From: an uncultured marine group I thaumarchaeote
Lineage (GTDB): Archaea > Thermoproteota > Nitrososphaeria > Nitrososphaerales > Nitrosopumilaceae
Length of the DNA: 63,767 nt
Reading direction: 5' to 3'
NCBI GenBank assembly: GCA_902566725.1
Contig: CACFJZ010000003.1
Coordinates: forward strand, 1 to 63,767
Positions 20,135-29,094 of this stretch are shown here, piece after piece; position 1 is the first letter of the stretch; each line of letters opens with the position of its first letter. The position numbers and the translations under genes are program-made. The notes below the pieces were generated by a model that was given only the letters and a program-made list of their open reading frames with translations, did no database searches and was not told where the DNA came from.

Positions 20135-20524
20135 ATGGCAAAATCCAAGTCATTAGCAGGTAAATTCAACTCTGATGAAATGAAAATTATCAAAAAATTT
20201 CAAGAAACTCACTACCAATATGGAGATACGATGACTACAGAAGATGGTCTGGATTTTATCAATGAAAAATATGGGAAGCCAAAAAAATTAACTGATAATC
20301 AGTTAGTTAGGCAGGCGGTAATTGAGTTCATCGAAGCCGCAATGGGAGTTGAAATCCCATTATCTGGAATTAAAAGGGATCCTCATGTTGGACCTGATGT
20401 CCGATTAACAAACCAAACTGTAGAAGCAATAAAAGAATATGAGCGTGCTTCTAAGACATTAAGGAAAAAGAAGAGGGTGGGAAGACCAAGAATTAAAAAG
20501 AAACGCGGACGACCTAAAGCGTGA
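20135..20524 (+). CDS. DNA-binding protein with C-terminal AT-hook motifs
   Basis: C-terminus KKKRVGRPRIKKKRGRPKA contains two AT-hook-like GRPR/RGRPK cores. Confidence 0.65.
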   Translation: MAKSKSLAGKFNSDEMKIIKKFQETHYQYGDTMTTEDGLDFINEKYGKPKKLTDNQLVRQAVIEFIEAAMGVEIPLSGIKRDPHVGPDVRLTNQTVEAIKEYERASKTLRKKKRVGRPRIKKKRGRPKA

Positions 20525-20940
20525 ATAAGAAAATCGCTATCATTCCAATTATCGTAATTATTGGCATTATTGCTGCTGTTTCTCAAATGGGTGGTGAAAC
20601 CACTCAAACAGAAACTGTTGAGATTGAGACTGTTGAAGAAATTGATGCCACAATTACAATTCCTGTAAAAGCTGCAAGACCTGCATGTGGACCTCATCCT
20701 GAATGTTACATCCCATCATATTATGTTACAAAAGTTGATGAACCTGTAATTTGGTTAAATGAAGATTCAGCATTTCACAGTGTAACTAGTGGAAGTTATG
20801 AAGAACCTACTGACTTGTTTGACAGTGGTCATATGGATCCATATGGAATATTTACCTACACATTTGAAGAGCCTGGAATGTATCCTTACTTTTGTACCTT
20901 ACATCCTTGGATGGCAGGAAACGTAAAAGCAGAAAGGTGA
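20521..20940 (+). CDS. Plastocyanin-like blue copper (cupredoxin) protein, membrane-anchored
   Basis: N-terminal TM; type-1 Cu ligands FHSVTSG...FCTLHPWM. Confidence 0.92.
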   Translation: MNKKIAIIPIIVIIGIIAAVSQMGGETTQTETVEIETVEEIDATITIPVKAARPACGPHPECYIPSYYVTKVDEPVIWLNEDSAFHSVTSGSYEEPTDLFDSGHMDPYGIFTYTFEEPGMYPYFCTLHPWMAGNVKAER

Positions 20941-21006
20941 CGAGGGGAGTCGAACCCCTTTAGATAAGCTTTGCAGGCTCACGCATAACCGCTCTGCCAC
21001 GTCACC
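20935..21006 (-). tRNA. tRNA-Cys (anticodon GCA)
   Basis: Acceptor GGTGACG/CGTCACC, anticodon arm TGAGC-CTGCAAA-GCTTA, T arm AGGGG-TTCGACT-CCCCT, discriminator T (U73). Overlaps the end of the cupredoxin CDS. Confidence 0.95.
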
Positions 21007-21044
21007 AATGAAAAAAATGAATATTTGCAATTAAACTCTTTACT

Positions 21045-21266
21045 TCAAATCTTTCCAGATGTTTTAGAAGCCAATTTAACGTCTTCAGCTTTGACTGTTT
21101 TCCTACCTGCATGTTTACTCATGTCTACGGCATTTTTTGCAATATCTGTTGCAATATCCTCTATGACTCTTCTCAACTCATTAGCTGACTCATCACTGAC
21201 TCTATCAGCTCCAGCTTTTTTCAAAATTCTATACATTGCTGAAACTCCCAAATCAGATGTTTTCAT
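21045..21266 (-). CDS. Archaeal histone
   Basis: Histone fold: VSAMYRILKKAGADRVSDESANELRRVIEDIATDIAKNAVDMSKHAGRKTVKAEDVKLA. Confidence 0.96.
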   Translation of the reverse strand: MKTSDLGVSAMYRILKKAGADRVSDESANELRRVIEDIATDIAKNAVDMSKHAGRKTVKAEDVKLASKTSGKI

Positions 21267-21324
21267 ACAATTATGAGGAAAATTGGCGATAAAATACTTT
21301 TAGTGAAAAAATCTAACACATGTC

Positions 21325-22080
21325 ATGAGCTGGATTTACGATGCCCATATTCATCTCTCAGATCCTGAATACAAATCTGATATGGATATGATTCTCAATT
21401 ACATGGATTTGTTGAAAATCAAAGCATGCTGTGTTTCCATGGATCTTGAAACTTCTAATGAAACAATGAATCTTTATGAAAAATCCAAAAATGTCTTACC
21501 ATTCATTGGAATTCATCCAGAAATGGCACAAAAAGAATCTGAACCTGTTTATGATTTGATTGAAGAAAATAATGAAATCATTTCAGGAATTGGTGAAATT
21601 GGACTTGATAGAACATACATTGATACTGATGATGAATGGAATGTACAAAAAGAGGTTTTCTCAAAGCAATTGTCTTTAGCAGAAAAATTCAACAAACCTG
21701 TATCTATACACTCTAGAAAGACATTATCTGATATCTTTGAAATATTACCTTCCTACAAAATACCTGGAATCTTACTACATTGGTTTGATGGAAATAAATC
21801 TCAATTGAGAACTGCAATGGATAATGGCTATTTTGTTTCATATGGACCTCTACTGGTATATGCAAACGACAAGCAAACCTTACTGACAAAAACAGATCCT
21901 AGTCAACTCTTAGTTGAAACTGATGGCCCTGTCAGATTTTCTCGTTGTTTTGAATACAAGACTACTGAAATCATGTTCTTATCCAGTGTAATTTTTTGTG
22001 CCTCGAAACTTCTTCATATATCATATGAAAAATTACTTGAACAAATAGAAGATAACTCGAAGAGATTCCTAGGAATTTGA
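21325..22080 (+). CDS. TatD-family metal-dependent hydrolase
   Basis: DAHIHLSDPEY, FIGIHPEMA, GIGEIGLDRTY, VSIHSRKT, LLHWFDG, LLVETDGPVR. Confidence 0.92.
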   Translation: MSWIYDAHIHLSDPEYKSDMDMILNYMDLLKIKACCVSMDLETSNETMNLYEKSKNVLPFIGIHPEMAQKESEPVYDLIEENNEIISGIGEIGLDRTYIDTDDEWNVQKEVFSKQLSLAEKFNKPVSIHSRKTLSDIFEILPSYKIPGILLHWFDGNKSQLRTAMDNGYFVSYGPLLVYANDKQTLLTKTDPSQLLVETDGPVRFSRCFEYKTTEIMFLSSVIFCASKLLHISYEKLLEQIEDNSKRFLGI

Positions 22081-22117
22081 TGGTACATATATAAAAAACC
22101 AAAAAATCAAACTGCTA

Positions 22118-22495
22118 GTGGATAGAATAAAACGACTCTCAAATGAAGTTCTGAATGAATATTCTGAACGTTTCGGAACTGATTTCTCATCAAACAAACA
22201 AACACTGAATGAAATTACAGTAATCCGTTCTAAAGGTCTAAAGAATCAAGTTGCTGGATATATTACCAAAATGCTTCAAAGACAAGCAAAATTTGAAGAA
22301 CGAAAACAAATGATTATCGAAAATGAAAAGAAATCTCAAGAACGAAAAAAATCTAGATCTAAAAAACAAGAAACTGAAGTAACCGAAGAAGTAGAATCTA
22401 CCGAAGAAGTCCAAGTAGATTCAGAACCAGAACCTGTTGTTTCTGAAGAAAAAACTACTGCTGAAGAAATAGTTGATGAATCAAAGTCTGAATAA
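22118..22495 (+). CDS. Hypothetical protein with acidic C-terminal tail
   Basis: 125 aa, charged helical body, EEVESTEEVQVDSEPEPVVSEE tail; GTG start. Confidence 0.7.
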   Translation: MDRIKRLSNEVLNEYSERFGTDFSSNKQTLNEITVIRSKGLKNQVAGYITKMLQRQAKFEERKQMIIENEKKSQERKKSRSKKQETEVTEEVESTEEVQVDSEPEPVVSEEKTTAEEIVDESKSE

Positions 22496-22531
22496 CAAAA
22501 TCAATTAATTTAACAATAATTATCAATCATC

Positions 22532-23302
22532 ATGACTACCGTTAATTTCACTGGTGGGGCACGAAAATCCTTTCAGACTGATTCATTAAACATATCTGAA
22601 AACCTCAATACTATATCTGAATTAATTAAATATCTTATTGAACATAAACCCGAAAACACACCCGACTTCGATGGAAAAAATCTCTTGATAGCAGTAAATG
22701 GTGTTGATTCTTCAGCTCTTGATGGAATTAATACCAAATTAAATTCTAATGATATTGTAAACATCATCCCGATTATTCATGGTGGTTCAAAAACAAATGT
22801 AAGTTTCATCATAAATAATCATCAAATTGGTTTGTTTGAAGTCAATAAATCAAACTCAAACAAAGATTATTTGATATCATTAAGAGAAAAATTTCCTAAA
22901 TTACAATTACAAGCAATTTCTTCTAGATTCATTCTTGATAAAGAACATGCAAAAAAAGTCATCTCCATATCTGTAAATAAAAAACTCAAAAATCAGTTAT
23001 TATCTGAAAAACTTGAAACTGATCTATTACTACGATTTGCAAATACTACTCAAATCAGTGATGCGATAAAAAATGTTGGTTTGTCCTCAAATCAAAATTT
23101 TATCTTAATTGCAATAGGAAACAAATCATCACAAAAAAAATTATCTGAATCACTTCGTGATGATTTGGATATAATTTTCAAAAACGACAATCAAAATTTC
23201 ATAAAAAAACACTTCAATATATCAAGTCAAACCTTAAACTCAATTGAATCAAAAACTCCACTTATTGATCTTCTAGTTGAAAAAGCATCAATACTAATCT
23301 AA
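22532..23302 (+). CDS. Fusion of MoaD/Urm1-like beta-grasp domain with Cgi121 (KEOPS)-like domain
   Basis: N-terminal LIAVNGVDSSALDGINTKLNSNDIVNIIPIIHGG (ubiquitin-like ending in GG) followed by a Cgi121-like domain (EKLETDLLLRFANTTQISDAIKNVGLSSNQNFILIAIGN). Confidence 0.7.
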   Translation: MTTVNFTGGARKSFQTDSLNISENLNTISELIKYLIEHKPENTPDFDGKNLLIAVNGVDSSALDGINTKLNSNDIVNIIPIIHGGSKTNVSFIINNHQIGLFEVNKSNSNKDYLISLREKFPKLQLQAISSRFILDKEHAKKVISISVNKKLKNQLLSEKLETDLLLRFANTTQISDAIKNVGLSSNQNFILIAIGNKSSQKKLSESLRDDLDIIFKNDNQNFIKKHFNISSQTLNSIESKTPLIDLLVEKASILI

Positions 23303-23815
23303 TTCCACTCGTTTTTGCTTATCCACACTTAGAATTGTATCTTGAGGTATAACACTAATTCCTGTTTTGTTTCTTAAAACTTGAACAACAATTTCCCAAT
23401 CTGAATTTTCTAATGATACTTTGTTTGATATGGAATCTGCAATACTGGAAATAATCTCTTTTGTATGTAATGATGAATGTCTTTTTTCTATAGTAATTCT
23501 ATAAGTTTCATCATCTTTCATTATCATTGATAACTCAATTGCTACTTTAGTTATCTCCTCTAATTTTGATTCACATTCTTTTTGTATTGGAATAATTCTA
23601 GAACAATATTTGATTAGCCATGGCTCATCATCAATAATTTCTCTAAAATTATCTATTACTTTGATATTATCAAGCGATGTCTGAACCTGAATGATTCCTG
23701 AAAATACAGTTTTTTCAATTATTGCTTCAGTATCTCCAAACCGTTCTAACATATTTTGAATCTCCAAAATAGTTGGATCTTCAAGATTTCTCTGACAGGT
23801 AATGATCAAATTCAT
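23294..23815 (-). CDS. THUMP-domain protein (Tan1-like)
   Basis: FSGIIQVQTSLD...YCSRIIPIQKECESKLEEI...YRITIEKRHSSLHTKEIISSIADSI...WEIVVQVLRNKTGISVIP is THUMP-like. Confidence 0.75.
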   Translation of the reverse strand: MNLIITCQRNLEDPTILEIQNMLERFGDTEAIIEKTVFSGIIQVQTSLDNIKVIDNFREIIDDEPWLIKYCSRIIPIQKECESKLEEITKVAIELSMIMKDDETYRITIEKRHSSLHTKEIISSIADSISNKVSLENSDWEIVVQVLRNKTGISVIPQDTILSVDKQKRVELD

Positions 23816-24411
23816 AATATTTTCTCTATATTCTCTTTTGATACAGATCCTTCTCTAATCATTTTTAATTCTCCATCGACAAAATCAATAATTGTTGATT
23901 CTCCTGAACTAACAATTTTCCCACCATCTACTAAAACATCCACGTTAGTTAATTTGATCTTTAGTTCTGTTGAATCTAAAATTGATTTTTCTCCTGAAAT
24001 ATTTGCACTTGTTCCTACAATTAATCTACAATGTTTTAAAATTGATAAAATACATTCATTTCCTGGTACTCTTACAGCCAACTTTCCATTATTTTCAATC
24101 TTACTTGCAATCTCTTTTCTAATTGGAAGCAGCAATGTGACCTGTCCAGGCCAAAAATTTTCCGCAATTTTCTCTGCGTTTGAATTAAACTCCACGATTT
24201 TTTCTAATTCATTCTTTGATATGCCCAAAATTGGAAATTTTTTCCCACCATCTCTGTTTTTTAATTCAAAAATTCTAGATGTACTATTACTATTGAATGG
24301 ATTACATCCTAAACCATAAACTGTATCCGTAGGAAATGCAATAACTCCTCCATTTTCATAGACCTCTAAAATTTTTTCAATTCCCTTCTCATCACATGAA
24401 ACTATTTCCAT
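23812..24411 (-). CDS. tsaC: L-threonylcarbamoyladenylate synthase (YrdC/Sua5 family)
   Basis: GGVIAFPTDTVYGLGCNP, KNRDGGKKFPILG, VGTSANISGE. Confidence 0.94.
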   Translation of the reverse strand: MEIVSCDEKGIEKILEVYENGGVIAFPTDTVYGLGCNPFNSNSTSRIFELKNRDGGKKFPILGISKNELEKIVEFNSNAEKIAENFWPGQVTLLLPIRKEIASKIENNGKLAVRVPGNECILSILKHCRLIVGTSANISGEKSILDSTELKIKLTNVDVLVDGGKIVSSGESTIIDFVDGELKMIREGSVSKENIEKIL

Positions 24412-24453
24412 GGATAACTCACTCTATACGAATAATTATGTTATTTGATTCTC

Positions 24454-24741
24454 TTAGATTGTTAAACCAAAGTTATCTGTAAATTCAGAAAATCTTTTGT
24501 ATTCTTTTAAGAAATCTCTACCACTCATACTAATTTTATAACGGCATGCTCGTTCTGAATCTACTTGTTCTAACAACCCTTGTGAAACTAAATTTGTTAA
24601 AATTTTTGAAATTCTGGAATGAGAAATATTTGCTTTTTGAATTAATTTTGTAATTGATGCACCATTATTATCAATTGTGAGCTCATCTGCAGCATCTAGA
24701 ATATCTCCTACGATCTCTATTTGTTTTCGATATGCGCCCAT
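24454..24741 (-). CDS. Winged-helix transcriptional regulator (paralogue of 17015-17293)
   Basis: ASITKLIQKANISHSRISKILTNLVSQGLLEQ...YKISMSGRDFLKEYKRFSEFTDNFGL aligns along its length with the 17015 protein. Confidence 0.85.
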   Translation of the reverse strand: MGAYRKQIEIVGDILDAADELTIDNNGASITKLIQKANISHSRISKILTNLVSQGLLEQVDSERACRYKISMSGRDFLKEYKRFSEFTDNFGLTI

Positions 24742-24758
24742 TTAACAAATCTTCAATC

Positions 24759-24773
24759 GATCATCCTATGATC
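24759..24773. promoter_or_regulatory. Palindrome GATCAT-CCT-ATGATC just downstream of a TATA-like element
   Basis: Lies between the minus-strand TATA-like TGTATAAG (24774-24781) and the wHTH start codon at 24741. Confidence 0.5.
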
Positions 24774-24833
24774 TTATACAATCTATTGAATCAACAAACA
24801 GAGTAAACTTTTTTGACTTTAACTTATTCGTGC

Positions 24834-25493
24834 CTATCTTCCATCATCTAAATCATCATCTAAATCATCGAATTTTATTTTTCTTAATGGTAATCTTGAG
24901 ATTGGAAGAAATAATGAAACTAATCCTGATATTTTCATCAATATAGAAGCTGAATAAAGTATTGATTCTGGAAAAACTAATGAGTACCATGCAACGAATT
25001 CACCAAATGCTAAAAGTGCTAGTCCTGTTCCAACAGCTAATGCACCTTTTTGCTTTCCTTCTAGAAATGAAACAAATGTTTCAATTGCACCATACACAAG
25101 TAAAATAAATGAAAATGATCTTATGATGTGCTCTATATTCATAGCTGATAATGCAAACAATGGTAAAATTCCCACTGATCTAAAGTATCTTGATTTTGGA
25201 AAAAATGATTTTATGGTATGAGAAAATGCAATAAAAAAATATCCTATTGTTTGAATTCCTAAACCTAATGCTTGTAAACCTCGATTAATTTTTCCTTCAT
25301 TTAGATAAACATCATCTATCACATATCCAATCCAAATTATTCCAAATCCAATTCCAATTGCAAAAAACGCAATTGTTAATCTAAACAAAACAGGACTTCC
25401 AGTATTTTTGTAACCTATGTATGCAAAAACGCCAATAATTATTCCAACAATAAATCCTATAAGATTTAAAATATTTTCTAGTAAGAATTCCAT
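24834..25493 (-). CDS. Polytopic membrane protein
   Basis: 219 aa with about seven hydrophobic segments and acidic tail DDLDDDLDDGR. Confidence 0.75.
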   Translation of the reverse strand: MEFLLENILNLIGFIVGIIIGVFAYIGYKNTGSPVLFRLTIAFFAIGIGFGIIWIGYVIDDVYLNEGKINRGLQALGLGIQTIGYFFIAFSHTIKSFFPKSRYFRSVGILPLFALSAMNIEHIIRSFSFILLVYGAIETFVSFLEGKQKGALAVGTGLALLAFGEFVAWYSLVFPESILYSASILMKISGLVSLFLPISRLPLRKIKFDDLDDDLDDGR

Positions 25494-25563
25494 TTAATTA
25501 TCTGCCGATTCCTAAATTAATTAAGTCTTGTAGAAAATTGATTCATAAAATGATTAATTTCAT

Positions 25564-25776
25564 TCAGTCTTCCCAATCATCCAATGTACCAGATGTTTCG
25601 CCTTCTGTACTTCCAGTATAATCGCTTAAAATATCTGAATATGTAGCTTCATTATGTGCAATGAATCTTACATATTCTCCATAACTCATATCCAAACCAC
25701 ATTCCTTACATTCCACAAATGAATAGTCAGGAGCTAATTCTGCATCCTTTTTACATTTCGCACATTTGATTTTCAT
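25564..25776 (-). CDS. Small zinc-ribbon protein
   Basis: MKIKCAKCKKDAELAPDYSFVECKECGL. Confidence 0.75.
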   Translation of the reverse strand: MKIKCAKCKKDAELAPDYSFVECKECGLDMSYGEYVRFIAHNEATYSDILSDYTGSTEGETSGTLDDWED

Positions 25777-25850
25777 ATAATAATTTCATTAATTGAGTAT
25801 TATTGCTTTTATCAATAAGAGATAAATTGAAATGAAATTTTACTTGATTA

Positions 25851-26129
25851 TTGAGTAAAATCTGTACTAAATGTAAAGAACCAATTCCCGATAATGAGGA
25901 ATTAGAACCTCAAGCAGAAAAATATCCTCTTTGCCAAAAATGCTGGGGCGAATGGAAGGAAATGAAAATAATGGTACTAAATGAAATGCATCTTGATTTG
26001 TCATTAGCTGATCATCGTAAGGTACTTCGAAAACATGAGAAAATATTTGCAGGTGTAATGACTCCTGAAGGAGATTATGTTGATTTCACAAATGAGGATA
26101 ATCGTAATCCTGAAGAAAGACCTGCCTAG
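25851..26129 (+). CDS. Small protein with zinc ribbon followed by Fe(2+)-trafficking (YggX)-like helical region
   Basis: CTKCKEP...CQKCWGEWKEMKIMVLNEMHLDLSLADHRKVLRKHEKIF; W-x-E-W / NE..L.L...R..L...E..F pattern. Confidence 0.6.
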   Translation: MSKICTKCKEPIPDNEELEPQAEKYPLCQKCWGEWKEMKIMVLNEMHLDLSLADHRKVLRKHEKIFAGVMTPEGDYVDFTNEDNRNPEERPA

Positions 26130-26587
26130 AATCCAAATAACATTTTAGCTGAATCAGGCGTTAGTAAATTCAACTTTCTTTTTGATTCGTCATCCAATCT
26201 ATCAAATACATTTTTGATTGATGATATCAAAATCTGCTGTTTTTCTCTGTCTACTTGTGAAAATATCTCAAAAATTGCATCTAAATTAAAGAGAATTATT
26301 TTCTCAGGTGATTTCAAAATATGCCTAAAATAATTTGAAAACATATCCTCTCTATTTTCTACATTAATCTCTGCTAGTACCTCTAACCATGTCTTGAATA
26401 ATTTTGAAAAATTAGGAAATGGTATGGTTGGTCCTGCATTTAATGCATTGACTATGATCTCTGCTTTGTCGTCTTCACTTTTTGAAAAAAATTCCGTCAT
26501 TCTTTTTTTTAGAATTGGTGTTCTAAGAAAATCTGGCAAACTGGCAAGGTTAACTATGATATTTCCTGCAAAGTTTGGTTCTGACAT
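26126..26587 (-). CDS. Hypothetical protein
   Basis: 153 aa intact ORF, helical; converges with the upstream + gene with overlapping stops. Confidence 0.65.
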   Translation of the reverse strand: MSEPNFAGNIIVNLASLPDFLRTPILKKRMTEFFSKSEDDKAEIIVNALNAGPTIPFPNFSKLFKTWLEVLAEINVENREDMFSNYFRHILKSPEKIILFNLDAIFEIFSQVDREKQQILISSIKNVFDRLDDESKRKLNLLTPDSAKMLFGF

Positions 26588-26660
26588 ATTGAGATCTTTA
26601 TTGACTCGATATTAACCGTAATGCACTTTAGCTTAAATACATGATTTGAAAATTTGTTTT

Positions 26661-27662
26661 ATGGGTGCTACTATAGTTATTGGAGGTTTTTTTGGTGATG
26701 AAGGTAAAGGAAAAATTATCTCCTATCTTGCACAAAAAGATAATCCCTCAATAGTTGTTAGAGGTGGTGCTGGTCCAAATGCTGGTCATACTATCAAAGA
26801 TGGTGAAAAAACATTCAAGGTTAGAATGCTTCCAAGTGGGTTCTTGAATAAAAATTCTAGAGTAATGATTGGTCCAGGTGTAGTTGTTAACCCTGATGTG
26901 TTTCTTAAAGAAATTAGTGATTTTGGAACTGATGGAAGATCATTTCTTGATAATAATTGTGGAATAATTGAACAACATCACCTTGATGCAGATTCAAAAG
27001 GTAGACTAAAAGAAAAAATTGGAAGCACTGGTTCTGGCACAGGACCTGCTAATGCTGAACGTGCAATGAGAACTCTAAAAATGGCAAAAGAAATTGAATC
27101 ATTACAAAATTATCTTCTTGATGTACCTCAAGAACTTAATTCTGCATTAGATAGAAATGAAAATATTCTGATAGAAGGTACTCAGGGAACTCATCTTTCT
27201 TTATGGCATGGTACATATCCTTTTGTAACCACAAAAGATGTTACTGCTTCTGGAATTTGTGCTGATGTAGGTGTCGGTCCTAAGAGAATTGATGACGTTA
27301 TTGTTGTTTTCAAGTCATATTTGACTAGAGTTGGTACAGGTCCGATGGCTGGTGAATTGAGTGCTGAAGAAACATCTGAAAAAGGTTGGGAAGAATTTGG
27401 TACTGTGACTGGAAGACTTAGACGTGCTGCTGAATTTGATTTTGAGTTAGCACATCGTGCAATAATGCTTAGTAGTGCAAATCAAATATCTATTACAAAA
27501 CTAGATGTTAGATTCCCTGCATGTGCTGGTGCACAGTCTATTGATGAATTAGATTCTGAATCAAAATCATTCATAAAAAACATTGAAGAAAAATTAGGCG
27601 TGCCTGTTACACTAATTGGTACTGGTGCAGGCGTGAATGATGTTATTGATTTACGCACGTAA
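26661..27662 (+). CDS. purA: Adenylosuccinate synthetase
   Basis: GGFFGDEGKGKIISYLA, GPNAGHTI, GTQGTHLSLWHGTYPFVTTKDVTASG. Start taken at MGATIVIGG. Confidence 0.96.
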   Translation: MGATIVIGGFFGDEGKGKIISYLAQKDNPSIVVRGGAGPNAGHTIKDGEKTFKVRMLPSGFLNKNSRVMIGPGVVVNPDVFLKEISDFGTDGRSFLDNNCGIIEQHHLDADSKGRLKEKIGSTGSGTGPANAERAMRTLKMAKEIESLQNYLLDVPQELNSALDRNENILIEGTQGTHLSLWHGTYPFVTTKDVTASGICADVGVGPKRIDDVIVVFKSYLTRVGTGPMAGELSAEETSEKGWEEFGTVTGRLRRAAEFDFELAHRAIMLSSANQISITKLDVRFPACAGAQSIDELDSESKSFIKNIEEKLGVPVTLIGTGAGVNDVIDLRT

Positions 27663-27710
27663 TCTTTTTCAGTAAGCTTTAATTTAGAAATTTTTTTTAA
27701 TTACATTACT

Positions 27711-28373
27711 ATGGCAACTCTACCAAACTATGTACAATTAGATTCACCTTTAGAATTTACTCGACTAGTATGTGCTCTAGAACGTTCACCACGTGTATCA
27801 TTTCTTCATGAACACAATGGAAAAAAAGTATTATCTGTACAAATGGATTTACTAAAAGAAAAACCTGTCATCTATTTCACCCCTATTGAAAATATTGGCC
27901 ACTATCTCTGCTATGGATTTAATTCTGGTCAAGAAAAACTGGAACTTGTAGATACCACTCTTGATAACTCAAAACTTTACTCTCCAATCATTAAAATCAA
28001 ATCATTACCTGCTTCCCTAAAACCAGATATTGAAGCATCAAAAGAAAAATACAATCCAATTGAATTAGAAGATCTTTCTAGTCTGGCTAAACTAAGTTTT
28101 GGCTATGAAGAAGCACCATTTCCATTATTTGCTTTCAAACAGAAGGATAAATGGTTCTTAGGAGTTTTTCTAAATTTTAACGAAGATGGACCATCATATT
28201 TCTGTCATGTTAGTTTGGATGAAGAACCAACAAAACCATTCTTGAAATACACAACATCAAAAAATTCAGAACCTGAATTTGTGACTCACACAGGTGATCA
28301 TGGTTATTCATACATCAAAATAATAAAGTTAAAAGACTCACATCCATTGGTCGATTATGACCAAATTCAGTGA
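27711..28373 (+). CDS. Hypothetical protein
   Basis: 220 aa intact ORF between purA and pyrF. Confidence 0.65.
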   Translation: MATLPNYVQLDSPLEFTRLVCALERSPRVSFLHEHNGKKVLSVQMDLLKEKPVIYFTPIENIGHYLCYGFNSGQEKLELVDTTLDNSKLYSPIIKIKSLPASLKPDIEASKEKYNPIELEDLSSLAKLSFGYEEAPFPLFAFKQKDKWFLGVFLNFNEDGPSYFCHVSLDEEPTKPFLKYTTSKNSEPEFVTHTGDHGYSYIKIIKLKDSHPLVDYDQIQ

Positions 28374-29094
28374 TAGAATAAAAAAATCTGCAAAGACATC
28401 CCCGATCATTTTAGCAAATGACTATGATCCGAAAACACCAAACATTGAATCAAAGACATTAAAAAATATTAAAACTCTTGGTGATCATCTATGCGGAATA
28501 AAAATTAATTTTCATCTTTTACTCCAATTAGATAAAAAACAAATTTCTAAAATTAACAAAACTGCACATGACTCTGGATTACAATGTATTGCAGATATCA
28601 AACTAAATGATATAGGAAATACAAATTTCATAACCACTGAAAACCTTTGGAATATGGGATTTGATGCAGTTATTGTTAATCCTATTATGGGCAAAAAGAG
28701 TTTGAAAAATCTAGTAGAACTTTCACATAAAAAAAACAAAGGCATAATCTCATTATGTCATATGAGTGCACCAGAAGCAAAATTATCATACGAACTTGAA
28801 ATCAAAAATCGTTCAAAGAATCAACAACTATACCAATTATTTTTAGACTGGGCATTATCTACTCATGTTGATGGAATAATTGTTGGCGCCACTTATCCAA
28901 AAATAATTTCATACTGTAAAAAATCAGTGCGTGGAAAATTGGCACTTTTCTCACCTGGTGTGGGAACTCAGGGTGGAAGTCCATCGAAAGCCAAGAAACT
29001 TGGTTCAGATTATCTGATTGTTGGTAGAACAATTTTAAATTCTAAAAACCCTATTCAAACTACTAAAAATTTAGTTAGTGATTCTCTTATCTAA
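28357..29094 (+). CDS. pyrF: Orotidine 5'-phosphate decarboxylase
   Basis: GIKINFHLL, CIADIKLNDIGNT, LFSPGVGTQGG, YLIVGRTI. Confidence 0.92.
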   Translation: MTKFSDRIKKSAKTSPIILANDYDPKTPNIESKTLKNIKTLGDHLCGIKINFHLLLQLDKKQISKINKTAHDSGLQCIADIKLNDIGNTNFITTENLWNMGFDAVIVNPIMGKKSLKNLVELSHKKNKGIISLCHMSAPEAKLSYELEIKNRSKNQQLYQLFLDWALSTHVDGIIVGATYPKIISYCKKSVRGKLALFSPGVGTQGGSPSKAKKLGSDYLIVGRTILNSKNPIQTTKNLVSDSLI

